Below are positions 55,309-63,793 of a DNA stretch of 64,000 nt, piece after piece. Below the pieces are notes generated by a model. It had not been told where the DNA came from and ran no database searches. It saw nothing but the letters and a program-made list of their open reading frames with translations. The stretch's first letter is position 1. Each line of letters opens with the position of its first letter. Position numbers and translations under genes: made by a program. Source of the stretch: Acinetobacter sp. ANC 5054 (GTDB lineage: Bacteria > Pseudomonadota > Gammaproteobacteria > Pseudomonadales > Moraxellaceae); assembly GCF_002135295.1 (NCBI RefSeq), contig NZ_NEGG01000004.1, positions 1 through 64,000 of the forward strand, given 5' to 3'.

Positions 55309-55733
55309 AAGCTAACTCCATGTAATGGATACTTTTATGATTTGGCAATAAAAACGTTTTTGGTTTTTATGCTTTTAACTTATGTAATAAAACTTCATTT
55401 TTATATTTACATTCTGTTTTTATATTTTATATTTTGTTAATACCAATCATCCAATATATCTATTTAGGACAAGATTTATCTATTGGTGTCTATAAAAGGC
55501 TAATCGAAAATTTTTCAAATTTATGAGTTGATTAAATACACTACGCGAAGAAAAAAGTTTGATGCATAAATTCACTTCTCATGTGTTACTTGAGTAAATG
55601 CTATTTTTATTTTAACGATTAAATTCAATTCAAACAGTTCCGTTTAAATACCTCATTCATAAAAAATGATGAAGCTTAAAAACCGCTCTTTTGAGCGGTT
55701 TTTTGTTAACAACGATTTAGGGCTTAAATTGCT
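55309..55733 (-). repeat. Intergenic repeat R1 of the OmpW array
   Basis: About 425 bp. It reproduces almost base for base the gap at 56814-57235, including the T/A-rich upstream zone and the terminator. No gene is inside. It probably carries the promoter of copy 1. Confidence 0.8.
55678..55704 (-). terminator. Terminator in R1, for OmpW copy 2
   Basis: Stem accgctc-tttt-gagcggt with A and T runs on both sides; works for the minus-strand copy 2. Confidence 0.8.
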
Positions 55734-56813
55734 TTAGAAACGATAACCTACACCTAAGTATGTGATGATTGGATCAATATCAATTTTTGTAGTGGCGTGA
55801 ATTAGTTGCTCACCTGTGGTTTGGTTAATCACATCGATCTTGGTCTTATTATTTAACTTTGCATAAGACACCGATGCTGCCGTAAACCAATTTGGGCTAA
55901 AGTCATAAGTAAAACCTAATGTGACGATAGGTGCAATTGCATCATCAGCATCGACATCGACCACCATTTTTCCTGATGACTCTTTACCATCGAGTGCTGC
56001 TCCACCTTTATCATCTAGTACGTTTTGGATCATATGACCGGCAGCTTCTAAATCGCTTCGAATTTCTGGATTGAGTTTAATGTCATTAAAATATGCATAC
56101 ATGAGTCCTGCACCGACATAAGGTCTAAATTTATTTACACCACTTCGACCAAATTGGTACTGTGCTTCAATCGCTGGTGTCCAAGCTCTTGCAGTAGCTG
56201 CCTTAGATTTACTTCCCAAGTCAGTGATTGGAATGTCTTTCAACAAATCAAGCTCAAGACCCAAACCCGTATGTGCAACCCCATTCATAGATGCTGTAAT
56301 ATTACCCTTTCCTTTAATATCGACTTTTGGCGGAATACCTCCGATTAATTGTAAGGAGACATTATCATTAACATAGTAGTTGACCATTAAACCTAAGGTA
56401 TCAACATCATCTGCTTCTAAACCACTCCCTTGTTGTGTCCAACTCCCTAAACCATTTAGAGTGGCAGTCCCTGTAATATCACTCTTAATCGTACCATCTT
56501 CATTTTTCAAAAATTCTTCTAAAATTGGATTATTAACTAAATCTGCTAAAGCGTCTTTAAAAGAAACATCGCTATCAGGAACGAGTTGATTTGGATCAAG
56601 TGAACTTAAAAAACCATCTGGACTAATTGCACCGACTGTTGCTGTCGTTCCATCTGGAACTTTGGTGCTGATATTAAATGGATTTGCTTTTCCTTGCGGC
56701 ATCACATGCATCCAACCCGCTGATACGGAAAAACGCTTAAAATTTCCATCAGCCATTGCTATTTGTGTAAACCCCAGTAACACAGCAGGTACAACAATTT
56801 TTATCATTTTCAT
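55734..56813 (-). CDS. OmpW-family protein, tandem copy 2
   Basis: 359 aa. Signal peptide MKMIKIVVPAVLLGFTQIAMA. N-terminal 48 residues, the middle block (LEADDVDTLGLMVNYYVNDNVSLQLIGGIPPKVDIKGKG) and C-terminal half are the same as copy 1 with few changes (DDKGGAALDG versus DDNAGAALDG). Residues about 48-130 and the short segment after KGKG are unrelated in length and sequence, consistent with exposed loops. Both upstream and downstream DNA repeat with copy 1. Confidence 0.88.
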   Translation of the reverse strand: MKMIKIVVPAVLLGFTQIAMADGNFKRFSVSAGWMHVMPQGKANPFNISTKVPDGTTATVGAISPDGFLSSLDPNQLVPDSDVSFKDALADLVNNPILEEFLKNEDGTIKSDITGTATLNGLGSWTQQGSGLEADDVDTLGLMVNYYVNDNVSLQLIGGIPPKVDIKGKGNITASMNGVAHTGLGLELDLLKDIPITDLGSKSKAATARAWTPAIEAQYQFGRSGVNKFRPYVGAGLMYAYFNDIKLNPEIRSDLEAAGHMIQNVLDDKGGAALDGKESSGKMVVDVDADDAIAPIVTLGFTYDFSPNWFTAASVSYAKLNNKTKIDVINQTTGEQLIHATTKIDIDPIITYLGVGYRF

Positions 56814-57235
56814 AACCTAACTCCATGTAATGGATATTTTTATGATTTAGCAATAAAAACGTTTTTGGTTTTTATGCTTTTAACTTATGTAATAAAACTT
56901 CATTTTTATATTTATATTCTGTTTTTATATTTTATATTTTGTTAATACCAATCATCCAATATATCTATTTAGGACAAGATTTATCTATTGGTGTCTATAA
57001 AAGGTTAATGGAAAATTTTTTCAAATTTTCAGGTTGATTAAATACACTACGCGAAGAAAAAGTTTGATGCATAAATTCACTTCTCATGTGTTAGTTGAGT
57101 AAATTATATTTTTAATTTAATAATTAAATTCATCTAAATCAGATCCGTAGAACTGCCTCTTTCAAAAAACGATGAAGCTTAAAAACCGCTCTTATGAGCG
57201 GTTTTTTTTAATAACTATTTTGGCCTCAAATTGCT
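56814..57235 (-). repeat. Intergenic repeat R2 of the OmpW array
   Basis: About 422 bp, near-identical to 55309-55733 with small indels. Carries the promoter region of copy 2 and the terminator of copy 3. No gene inside. Confidence 0.8.
57178..57208 (-). terminator. Terminator in R2, for OmpW copy 3
   Basis: Stem accgctc-ttat-gagcggt; A-run on one side and T-run on the other, same hairpin as at 54141 and 55678. Confidence 0.85.
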
Positions 57236-58339
57236 TTAGAAACGATAACCCACACCTAAGTATGTGATGATTGGATCAATATCAATTTTTGTAGTGGCGT
57301 GAATTAGTTGCTCACCTGTGGTTTGGTTAATCACATCGATCTTGGTCTTATTATTTAACTTTGCATAAGACACTGAAGCTGCCGTAAACCAATTTGGGCT
57401 AAAGTCATAAGTGAAACCCAAGGTGACGATAGGTGCAATTGCATCATCAGCATCTACATCAACCACCATTTTTCCTGATGACTCTTTACCGTCTAATGCA
57501 GCACCAGCAAGATTATCCTTAATATTTTGAATCATATGCCCTGCAGCAATTAAGTCAGATTCAATACCTTTATTCAGTTCAATATCATTGAAATAAGCAT
57601 ACATGATCCCCGCACCTACATAGGGTCTGAATTTATTCACGCCCGATTTCCCGAATTGGTACTGAGCTTGAAATGCTGGCGTCCAAGCACGAGCTGTTGC
57701 CGCTTTACCATAAGCATCGAGATTGGTGATTGGCACATCGTAATCTAAGGGTAAACCGTCCGGAAATAGTAGACCAGCCAGTCCACCTGGCATTGCGTTA
57801 CCAGATAAAGGTGCCGTAATCATCCCTTTGCCTTGAATATCTACTTTTGGTGGAATGCCGCCGATCAACTGTAATGAAACATTATCATTAATATAGTAAT
57901 TGACCATCAAGCCTAAGGTATCTACATCATCTGCTTCTAGACCTGTGCCTCCTGCTGACCAATTTTCCAATCCATATAATGTCGATGTTCCAGCAATCTC
58001 TGGTTTGATATTACCGTTACCATCTGTCATGAGCCCATTAATAAAACTATCTTCTAATAATGTTCCTAAAGCCTCTTTTAAATTTACCGAGTTATCACCT
58101 TCTTGAATGATTGCATTTGGATCAATAGCTTGTAAAAACCCCTCCTCACTAATACTTCCAACTTTGGCTTTTGTCCCATTTGCCACAGCGGTATTAATGT
58201 TAAAAGGATTTGCTTTTCCTTGTGGCATCACATGCATCCAACCCGCTGATACGGAAAAACGCTTAAAATTACCATCCGCTGCTGCTATTTGTGTAACGCC
58301 AAGTAAAACCGCAGGTAACGCTATTTTCACCAATTTCAT
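57236..58339 (-). CDS. OmpW-family protein, tandem copy 3
   Basis: 367 aa. Signal peptide MKLVKIALPAVLLGVTQIAAA. Same constant blocks as copies 1 and 2. In the C-terminal half the first part is more diverged (IELNKGIESDLIAAGHMIQNIKDNLAGAALDG) but the last ~80 residues are identical to copy 2. Its upstream DNA is only partly similar to R1/R2, so copies 1 and 2 look like the most recent duplication. Variable parts are about residues 48-130 and 180-210. Confidence 0.88.
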   Translation of the reverse strand: MKLVKIALPAVLLGVTQIAAADGNFKRFSVSAGWMHVMPQGKANPFNINTAVANGTKAKVGSISEEGFLQAIDPNAIIQEGDNSVNLKEALGTLLEDSFINGLMTDGNGNIKPEIAGTSTLYGLENWSAGGTGLEADDVDTLGLMVNYYINDNVSLQLIGGIPPKVDIQGKGMITAPLSGNAMPGGLAGLLFPDGLPLDYDVPITNLDAYGKAATARAWTPAFQAQYQFGKSGVNKFRPYVGAGIMYAYFNDIELNKGIESDLIAAGHMIQNIKDNLAGAALDGKESSGKMVVDVDADDAIAPIVTLGFTYDFSPNWFTAASVSYAKLNNKTKIDVINQTTGEQLIHATTKIDIDPIITYLGVGYRF

Positions 58340-58489
58340 AAGCTAACTCCTTGTCAGTCATATTTTTTTTGTTGAGTAATAAAAACATTCTTTGTTTTTA
58401 TGGTTAAAAGTTATGTAATAAGTATTATTTTTTATATGTACTTTATGTTTTTATATTTTATTATTTGTTAATAAATGCACTATTTTGTG

Positions 58490-58521
58490 GCAAAAAAGGC
58501 CTGTACTTATCAATACAGGCC
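58490..58521 (-). terminator. Rho-independent terminator of the PACE gene
   Basis: On the minus strand, stem ggcctgta / tacaggcc with eight-base loop is followed by six T. Confidence 0.87.
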
Positions 58522-58543
58522 AATATGATTTTCTTATTGAAAT

Positions 58544-58969
58544 TTAACGATATTGTGGTTGATAACCTAGGTGTGCTTCGATATGGTCATAACACCATTG
58601 AAATATAAAAGTGTAAACCAAAATACACGTCGTCAAACTCAAATCCGTTAGAATCGCCTGCCAAATCGACATATTGAGTGCATAAGCCACCATTGGAATA
58701 GTCGCCAGCATCAAGCCACCCTCAAAACCAATCGCATGTAAAACGCGTACACCAAATGTTCTTTTTAACTTTCTTTTTGCTTCAAATTTTTCAAAATAGT
58801 GATTAAAAATCATGTTCCAAATCACAGATGTAACCGCCATAGCGATACCCAATGTACCTGTAACCTCCATCGGAACTTTGAAAATAAAACTTAATGCGAT
58901 AGCAATGATCACCAATAGGATAATTTCATAGCTAAGCGCATGAATGATCCTTCTCTTGGAAATCGTCAT
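58544..58969 (-). CDS. PACE-family efflux transporter (AceI-like)
   Basis: 141 aa, four membrane helices. RRIIHALSYEIILLVIIAIALSF contains the intramembrane glutamate at position 15, the same place as the essential Glu in A. baumannii AceI. A second bacterial-transmembrane-pair unit follows (RVLHAIGFEGGLMLATIPMVAYAL). PACE pumps export biocides such as chlorhexidine and, natively, polyamine-like amines. It is divergent from a LysR regulator, like aceI-aceR. Confidence 0.88.
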   Translation of the reverse strand: MTISKRRIIHALSYEIILLVIIAIALSFIFKVPMEVTGTLGIAMAVTSVIWNMIFNHYFEKFEAKRKLKRTFGVRVLHAIGFEGGLMLATIPMVAYALNMSIWQAILTDLSLTTCILVYTFIFQWCYDHIEAHLGYQPQYR

Positions 58970-59077
58970 GTTATAAATACTCTAAGATTTGAATTGAGAT
59001 CATTATATTTTGATATTATTGATTAATCGAATTAGATTCTTTCAATAAAAATGAAAGATAAAATTAGGAATGATCCA

Positions 59078-59968
59078 ATGAATATCAATCAAGAACAACT
59101 CATTATTTTTAAAACAGTGATTGAAACGGGTTCATTTTCGGCAGCAGCCCGTCAACTTGGCAAAGTTCCTTCTGCTGTAAGTATGTCTATTGCCAATTTT
59201 GAAATTGATCTCAACTTAAAATTATTTGATCGGGTTGGTCGTGAACCCGTCCCCACCGCACAAGCCCTAAATTTATTCGAAAAGACCGAGCAACTCTTAA
59301 CTGAAATCAATCAATGGAAACAACATGCTCTCGCACTGGGTCATGGTTTAGAGTCTTCATTGAATATTGTGGTCGTTTCAGAGTTATTGCATACCCAGTG
59401 GACGGATTATATTTCCCTGCTCGAAAAGCAATTTCCATCCTTACAAATTAATATTTTTTCTGCTCCACAAGAGGATGCTCAAAAAATGCTGCTCTTAGGT
59501 CAAGCACAACTTGCCCTCATGTTTGAACGTGAGCAACTTGAAAGCTATGAACAATTTGTCGAATTAAAACGTGAAGTTTTAGTGCCTGTTGCAGCCACTA
59601 ACTATGCCCTTGCTCAATTTCAACAAGTGAGTTTTGAGCAAATTCTAAAAAGTCGGCAAATTGTAGTCGCTAGTCGTGATAAAAGTATTAAACCTGAATT
59701 GCTCTACTCCAAACAAAACTGGCGCACCGACAATCACCACTCTGCCTGTTCGATGATTATTCAAGGTTTGGGTTGGGGTGTGCTTCCACGTGAAATGTTC
59801 AATGAAAATCCAAAACTCAAAAAGCAATTGAAAATTTTAAGTTTTCAAGATTTCACCCCTAAATTTGAGTATTTTGTCGATTTGGTTTGGAATCGTGAAA
59901 AACTTCAGGGATCAGCTGCTCATTTTTTGATTAATCACATTCGAAATTCACGAAAAACTACGATTTAG
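59078..59968 (+). CDS. LysR-family transcriptional regulator
   Basis: 296 aa from MNINQEQLIIFKTVIETGSFSAAARQLGKVPSAVSMSIANFEIDLNLKLFDRVGREPVPTAQA, a standard LysR winged HTH, followed by a type-2 periplasmic-binding-like effector domain. The start at 59078 has AGGA before it; an upstream ATG at 59051 lacks one. It is divergent from the PACE pump gene (~108 bp between starts), so it probably activates it, as AceR does for AceI; this is inference. Confidence 0.9.
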   Translation: MNINQEQLIIFKTVIETGSFSAAARQLGKVPSAVSMSIANFEIDLNLKLFDRVGREPVPTAQALNLFEKTEQLLTEINQWKQHALALGHGLESSLNIVVVSELLHTQWTDYISLLEKQFPSLQINIFSAPQEDAQKMLLLGQAQLALMFEREQLESYEQFVELKREVLVPVAATNYALAQFQQVSFEQILKSRQIVVASRDKSIKPELLYSKQNWRTDNHHSACSMIIQGLGWGVLPREMFNENPKLKKQLKILSFQDFTPKFEYFVDLVWNREKLQGSAAHFLINHIRNSRKTTI

Positions 59969-59992
59969 TCTGCGTTGTTGGGCTGTTTTCAG

Positions 59993-60020
59993 TTGGGTTA
60001 TAAATTGTTTGTGTTATAAA
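59993..60020 (+). promoter_or_regulatory. Candidate transaldolase promoter
   Basis: TTGGGT (59993-59998), 16-bp spacer, TATAAA (60015-60020), about 38 bp before the start codon. Confidence 0.35.
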
Positions 60021-60057
60021 AGTATGTACACCAAGAACATTAAGAACTAGATATCCA

Positions 60058-61047
60058 ATGACTCAAAATGCGTTAAACCAATTAAAAAGCCTGACTACGA
60101 TTGTTGCTGACAGCAGTGACTTAACTGCAATTGAAACTTTTCGCCCATTAGATGCAACAACAAATCCATCACTCATTACGGCTGCTGCAAATCAACCTGA
60201 AAATAAAGAACTCATTGAAAGTGCTTTTGATCAGGCAAAAAAAGAAGGGTATGTAAGTGATGAGCTGATTGAACGCACGATTGATATTTTAACGGTCAAG
60301 TTTGGTGTAGAAATTTTAAAACTGGTTGAAGGTCGCGTATCTACAGAAGTTGATGCTGCTTTATCTTATGATACTGAGGCAACGATTGCTAAAGCGAAAG
60401 AATTGCTGGCTCTGTATGCACAGTACGGCATTGACCAAAACCGTATCTTAATTAAGATCGCTTCGACTTGGGAAGGTATACAAGCCGCCAAAGCATTAGA
60501 GTCGAAAGGTATTCATTGTAATCTCACCCTGCTATTTGGTTTACATCAAGCGCAAGCCTGTGCTGAAGCAAATGTTACCCTGATCTCTCCTTTTGTCGGT
60601 CGTATTTTAGACTGGTACAAAAAAGCAGAAAATGTTGAGTACTACCCGATTGACAAAGATCCCGGTGTACTTTCAGTGAAACAAATTTATCACTACTACA
60701 AACAGCACAATATTCAAACTGAAATTATGGGTGCAAGTTTCCGTAGTGTCGATCAAGTCTTAGGGCTTGCGGGTTGTGATTTGTTAACGGTTTCGCCAAA
60801 TCTGCTGGCAGAATTGGAAAAAGATCAACGTACTGTTGAGGTTCAACTATCAACAGATCATGCGCATGCACACGGTCATCATGATATTCAGCCATTGAAT
60901 AAGCAAAATTTCAAAGATGCCGTTGAAAAAGACCTGATGTCTTTCCAATTGCTACAAGGTGGTATCGATAGTTTTATTAAAGCACGTGAACAATTAAGTA
61001 CTTTATTACGTCAATCCTTTGGCATTGATGCTGAAATTAAACCTTAA
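60058..61047 (+). CDS. tal: Transaldolase
   Basis: 329 aa. It transfers a dihydroxyacetone unit between sugar phosphates in the pentose phosphate pathway. DATTNPSLITAAA (N-terminus), catalytic Schiff-base lysine in RILIKIASTWEGI (Lys 133, equal to Lys 132 of E. coli TalB) and LISPFVGRILDWY are present. Residues 268-275 are the unusual His-rich stretch HAHAHGHH, which replaces a typical surface region. Monocistronic with terminator. Confidence 0.95.
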   Translation: MTQNALNQLKSLTTIVADSSDLTAIETFRPLDATTNPSLITAAANQPENKELIESAFDQAKKEGYVSDELIERTIDILTVKFGVEILKLVEGRVSTEVDAALSYDTEATIAKAKELLALYAQYGIDQNRILIKIASTWEGIQAAKALESKGIHCNLTLLFGLHQAQACAEANVTLISPFVGRILDWYKKAENVEYYPIDKDPGVLSVKQIYHYYKQHNIQTEIMGASFRSVDQVLGLAGCDLLTVSPNLLAELEKDQRTVEVQLSTDHAHAHGHHDIQPLNKQNFKDAVEKDLMSFQLLQGGIDSFIKAREQLSTLLRQSFGIDAEIKP

Positions 61048-61073
61048 TTTAGATTTTTTCAGCTTAATCTATC

Positions 61074-61110
61074 AGCCGATGTTGCTATAATGCCGCATCG
61101 GCTTTTTTTT
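61074..61110 (+). terminator. Rho-independent terminator of tal, with an overlapping TATAAT
   Basis: Stem agccgatg / catcggct with a 13-base loop, followed by eight T. The loop contains TATAAT (61086-61091), which could be a -10 box for the next gene. Confidence 0.85.
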
Positions 61111-61123
61111 ACGAGACAGTTCA

Positions 61124-61774
61124 GTGTTTGGTATCACAGATTTAACGACCTTTATTATTGGTACGATTTTAATTGTGATTTTACCAGGCCCAAACTCTCT
61201 ATATGTCATGTCAGTTGCTTCACGTTATGGCATTAAGGTCGGTTATATCGGTGCATTTGGTGTTTATACCGGTGACATGATTTTAATTTTGCTTACCGCG
61301 CTTGGTGCTGCCTCTTTATTACATGCATTTCCTTGGTTATTTATCTTACTTAAAATCGTCGGTGCACTTTATTTAAGTTATTTGGGTATCAAATTATTTA
61401 AAGCTGCCTATCAAACGTGGCATGCCGTACACACACCTGAACAACTCCAATCTGATCATATCAGTGTCGAAGAATTAAAACCCTTTAAAACCGCGCTCAC
61501 CATTAGTATTTTAAACCCTAAAGCGATTCTGTTTTATTTATCTTTCTTTGTGCAATTTGTCGATCCTTCTTACCCTTACCCTGCCATCACCTTTACAGCT
61601 TTAGCCATCGTCCTGCAAATCATTAGTATGAGTTATTTGACCATTTTAATTTTTTCAGGTGCTAAACTCGCAAGCTACTTTAATAATCGTTATAGATTCA
61701 CTGCCTGCTGTGTAGCAGCAGTTGGATTACTGTTTTGTGGTTTTGGTCTAAAACTTGCGACCTCGACGATATAA
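61124..61774 (+). CDS. LysE/RhtB-family amino acid exporter
   Basis: 216 aa with GTG start and six membrane helices. N-terminal LTTFIIGTILIVILPGPNSLYVMSVASRYGIKVGYIGAFGVYTGD is the LysE translocator signature (PGPN). KALFL-like 'NPKAILFYLSFFVQFVDP' is also typical. It exports an amino acid or similar small molecule; substrate unknown. Sits behind tal with possible own promoter in the terminator loop. Confidence 0.9.
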   Translation: MFGITDLTTFIIGTILIVILPGPNSLYVMSVASRYGIKVGYIGAFGVYTGDMILILLTALGAASLLHAFPWLFILLKIVGALYLSYLGIKLFKAAYQTWHAVHTPEQLQSDHISVEELKPFKTALTISILNPKAILFYLSFFVQFVDPSYPYPAITFTALAIVLQIISMSYLTILIFSGAKLASYFNNRYRFTACCVAAVGLLFCGFGLKLATSTI

Positions 61775-62052
61775 TTCAAATTGCGTTGAATAAGCGTAAG
61801 TCTCAAATGAAAACTTTCTACGTATATACAAACTATCCATTTTCATGGTTGCATAGCCTTTTTTAGTACATACCTCTTATTCATAGACTGATCATTTTTT
61901 GAATCATCATTCAACTCAAATCACATATCATATGCATACTCACAACACTTGAATAAATATTTCATTTGTTGCTTTTACTGCTTAAGACTTGAGCGTATTA
62001 TTGTGAAAAATCACATATATTGACTTCTATACGTTTAAGTTGCACAGGGATT

Positions 62053-63222
62053 ATGCAAAAAATTCTCCAAGACTTCTCCATTCCAGCTGTTTTTGCTGGC
62101 TTCATTACTTTCCTTGTTGGCATCAGTGTTTCGGCTGTGCTGGTCATTCAATCAGCGCAAATGCTCGGTGCTGGAACCGCAGAAATTACCTCTTGGTTTT
62201 GGGCACTTGGACTAGGCATTGGTTTATCTGGTTTGCTTTTGTCATGGAAATTTAAACATCCAGTGGCAACATCTTGGTCTACTGCTGGACTCGCACTCAT
62301 TTTAGCCACTGCAAATGGCTACAGTATGAATGCCGCTTTGGGTGCATTTTTAGTCTGCGGCTTACTCACAGCAACCCTTGGTTTTTTAGGAATTTTTGAG
62401 AAAATTTTACGCCATATTCCGCAAAGTTTAACCAGTGCGATGCTCGCAGGTGTTTTGCTTAAATTTGGTATTTCGCTATTTGCAAGTTTACAAAATGAAT
62501 GGGCATTTGTTTTAAGCTTATTGACCGCTTATGTACTTACAAAGCGCATATGGCCACGCTATAGCATTGTACTCACAGTCATTATTGGCATTCTGTTATG
62601 TCCACTATTGTTGAACTTTACCATTCCAGCACTAAACTTAAGCTTTGCTCAACCTGTATGGACAACACCTGATTTCTCCTTTGCGTCCATTATTGGGCTT
62701 GCGCTACCGTTATTCGTGATCAATATGGCATCGCAATATTTACCCGGTATAGCCATGATTAAAAGTTATGGCTATCAACCGAATGTCAATCAACTGATTG
62801 GTTGGACAGGAACTGCGCAAGCAATCTTTGCACCTTTTGGCTGTTTCTCAGTGAATATTGCCGCTATTAGTGCAGCCATTAGCTTGGATGAACAAGCACA
62901 TCCAGATGAGAAAAAGCGTTATATTGCGGGCATGAGTTGCGGCGTTTTTTATATTCTAATGGGGATATTCGCTGCAACATTGGTCAGCTTCTTAACCGCT
63001 TTCCCCTTAGTCTTCATTACAGCATTAGCTGGCATTGCTTTACTTGGTACCATTGGACATAACATTGTCATTGCCTTTCAAGATGCCAGCGAACGTGAAG
63101 CAGCACTGCTAACCTTCTTATTTAGTGCTTCAGGTGTGCAATTTTTTAGCATAGGTTCGGCATTTTGGGGCTTATTATTTGGTTTGTTCGTCCATATGAT
63201 TTTTAAATTTAAACAGAAATAA
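62053..63222 (+). CDS. BenE-type (benzoate/H+ symporter family) membrane protein
   Basis: 389 aa, 11-12 membrane helices. ILQDFSIPAVFAGFITFLVGISVSAVLVIQSAQMLGAGTAEITSWFWALGLGIGLSGLLLSW, 'ANGYSMNAALGAFLVCGLLTATLGFLG' and 'GCFSVNIAAISAAISL' are BenE signatures. The start is set at 62053 after AGGGA; a TTG at 62020 is less likely. No aromatic degradation genes are present in this window, so the substrate is open. It overlaps the convergent TetR gene by 14 bp. Confidence 0.85.
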   Translation: MQKILQDFSIPAVFAGFITFLVGISVSAVLVIQSAQMLGAGTAEITSWFWALGLGIGLSGLLLSWKFKHPVATSWSTAGLALILATANGYSMNAALGAFLVCGLLTATLGFLGIFEKILRHIPQSLTSAMLAGVLLKFGISLFASLQNEWAFVLSLLTAYVLTKRIWPRYSIVLTVIIGILLCPLLLNFTIPALNLSFAQPVWTTPDFSFASIIGLALPLFVINMASQYLPGIAMIKSYGYQPNVNQLIGWTGTAQAIFAPFGCFSVNIAAISAAISLDEQAHPDEKKRYIAGMSCGVFYILMGIFAATLVSFLTAFPLVFITALAGIALLGTIGHNIVIAFQDASEREAALLTFLFSASGVQFFSIGSAFWGLLFGLFVHMIFKFKQK

Positions 63223-63793
63223 ATGACTCAGCTTTCGCTCGATAAGTTCGGGCGATCAGCTCTTTTTTTAATACCGAAGTTTCAGATACATCTTCCACTT
63301 CGGTAAACATAGTCAACCAAATACCATCTGCTGCATAACGCAATATTTTTAATTCCATATCGGCATCCGTTTCAGCATGACACTGCAAACGTGCATTTAG
63401 CCAGTCAATCCAATATTCATTAAACGTTTTATCCGTCAACATGGTCATCGAAATCGCAGACCACGAATGTTTTAAACCATGAATCTGCTTTTCCAAGGTA
63501 ATTTCGATATATGCCCGAGTAAAGCAGCCATATGACTGATCATCTTCTGCAATTAAACGATCAATCACTACATCCAATTGCTCTAATAGGCAAATGACCA
63601 TCGACTCCAAAAGCTTTTGCTTATTGGGAAAATGGTGAAATACACCGCCTTTAGTCACCCCAACCAAATCTGCAACCGCTTGAATAGATACCCCATTCAC
63701 GCCCTTTTGCGCAGCCAATTGCATAGCATGCTGCAAAATACTTTGACGAATAATTTGGGGTTCTTTCTTACGTTGATGCGGATTTTCAGTCAT
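63209..63793 (-). CDS. TetR-family transcriptional regulator
   Basis: 194 aa. N-terminal HTH: RQSILQHAMQLAAQKGVNGVSIQAVADLVGVTKGGVFHHFPNKQKLLESMV, followed by a ligand-binding domain. Its ATG directly abuts the stop of the SMR pump gene (TAAATG), so they are translationally coupled and the regulator likely controls the pump. The 3' end overlaps the BenE-type gene by 14 bp in the opposite direction. Confidence 0.92.
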   Translation of the reverse strand: MTENPHQRKKEPQIIRQSILQHAMQLAAQKGVNGVSIQAVADLVGVTKGGVFHHFPNKQKLLESMVICLLEQLDVVIDRLIAEDDQSYGCFTRAYIEITLEKQIHGLKHSWSAISMTMLTDKTFNEYWIDWLNARLQCHAETDADMELKILRYAADGIWLTMFTEVEDVSETSVLKKELIARTYRAKAESFISV

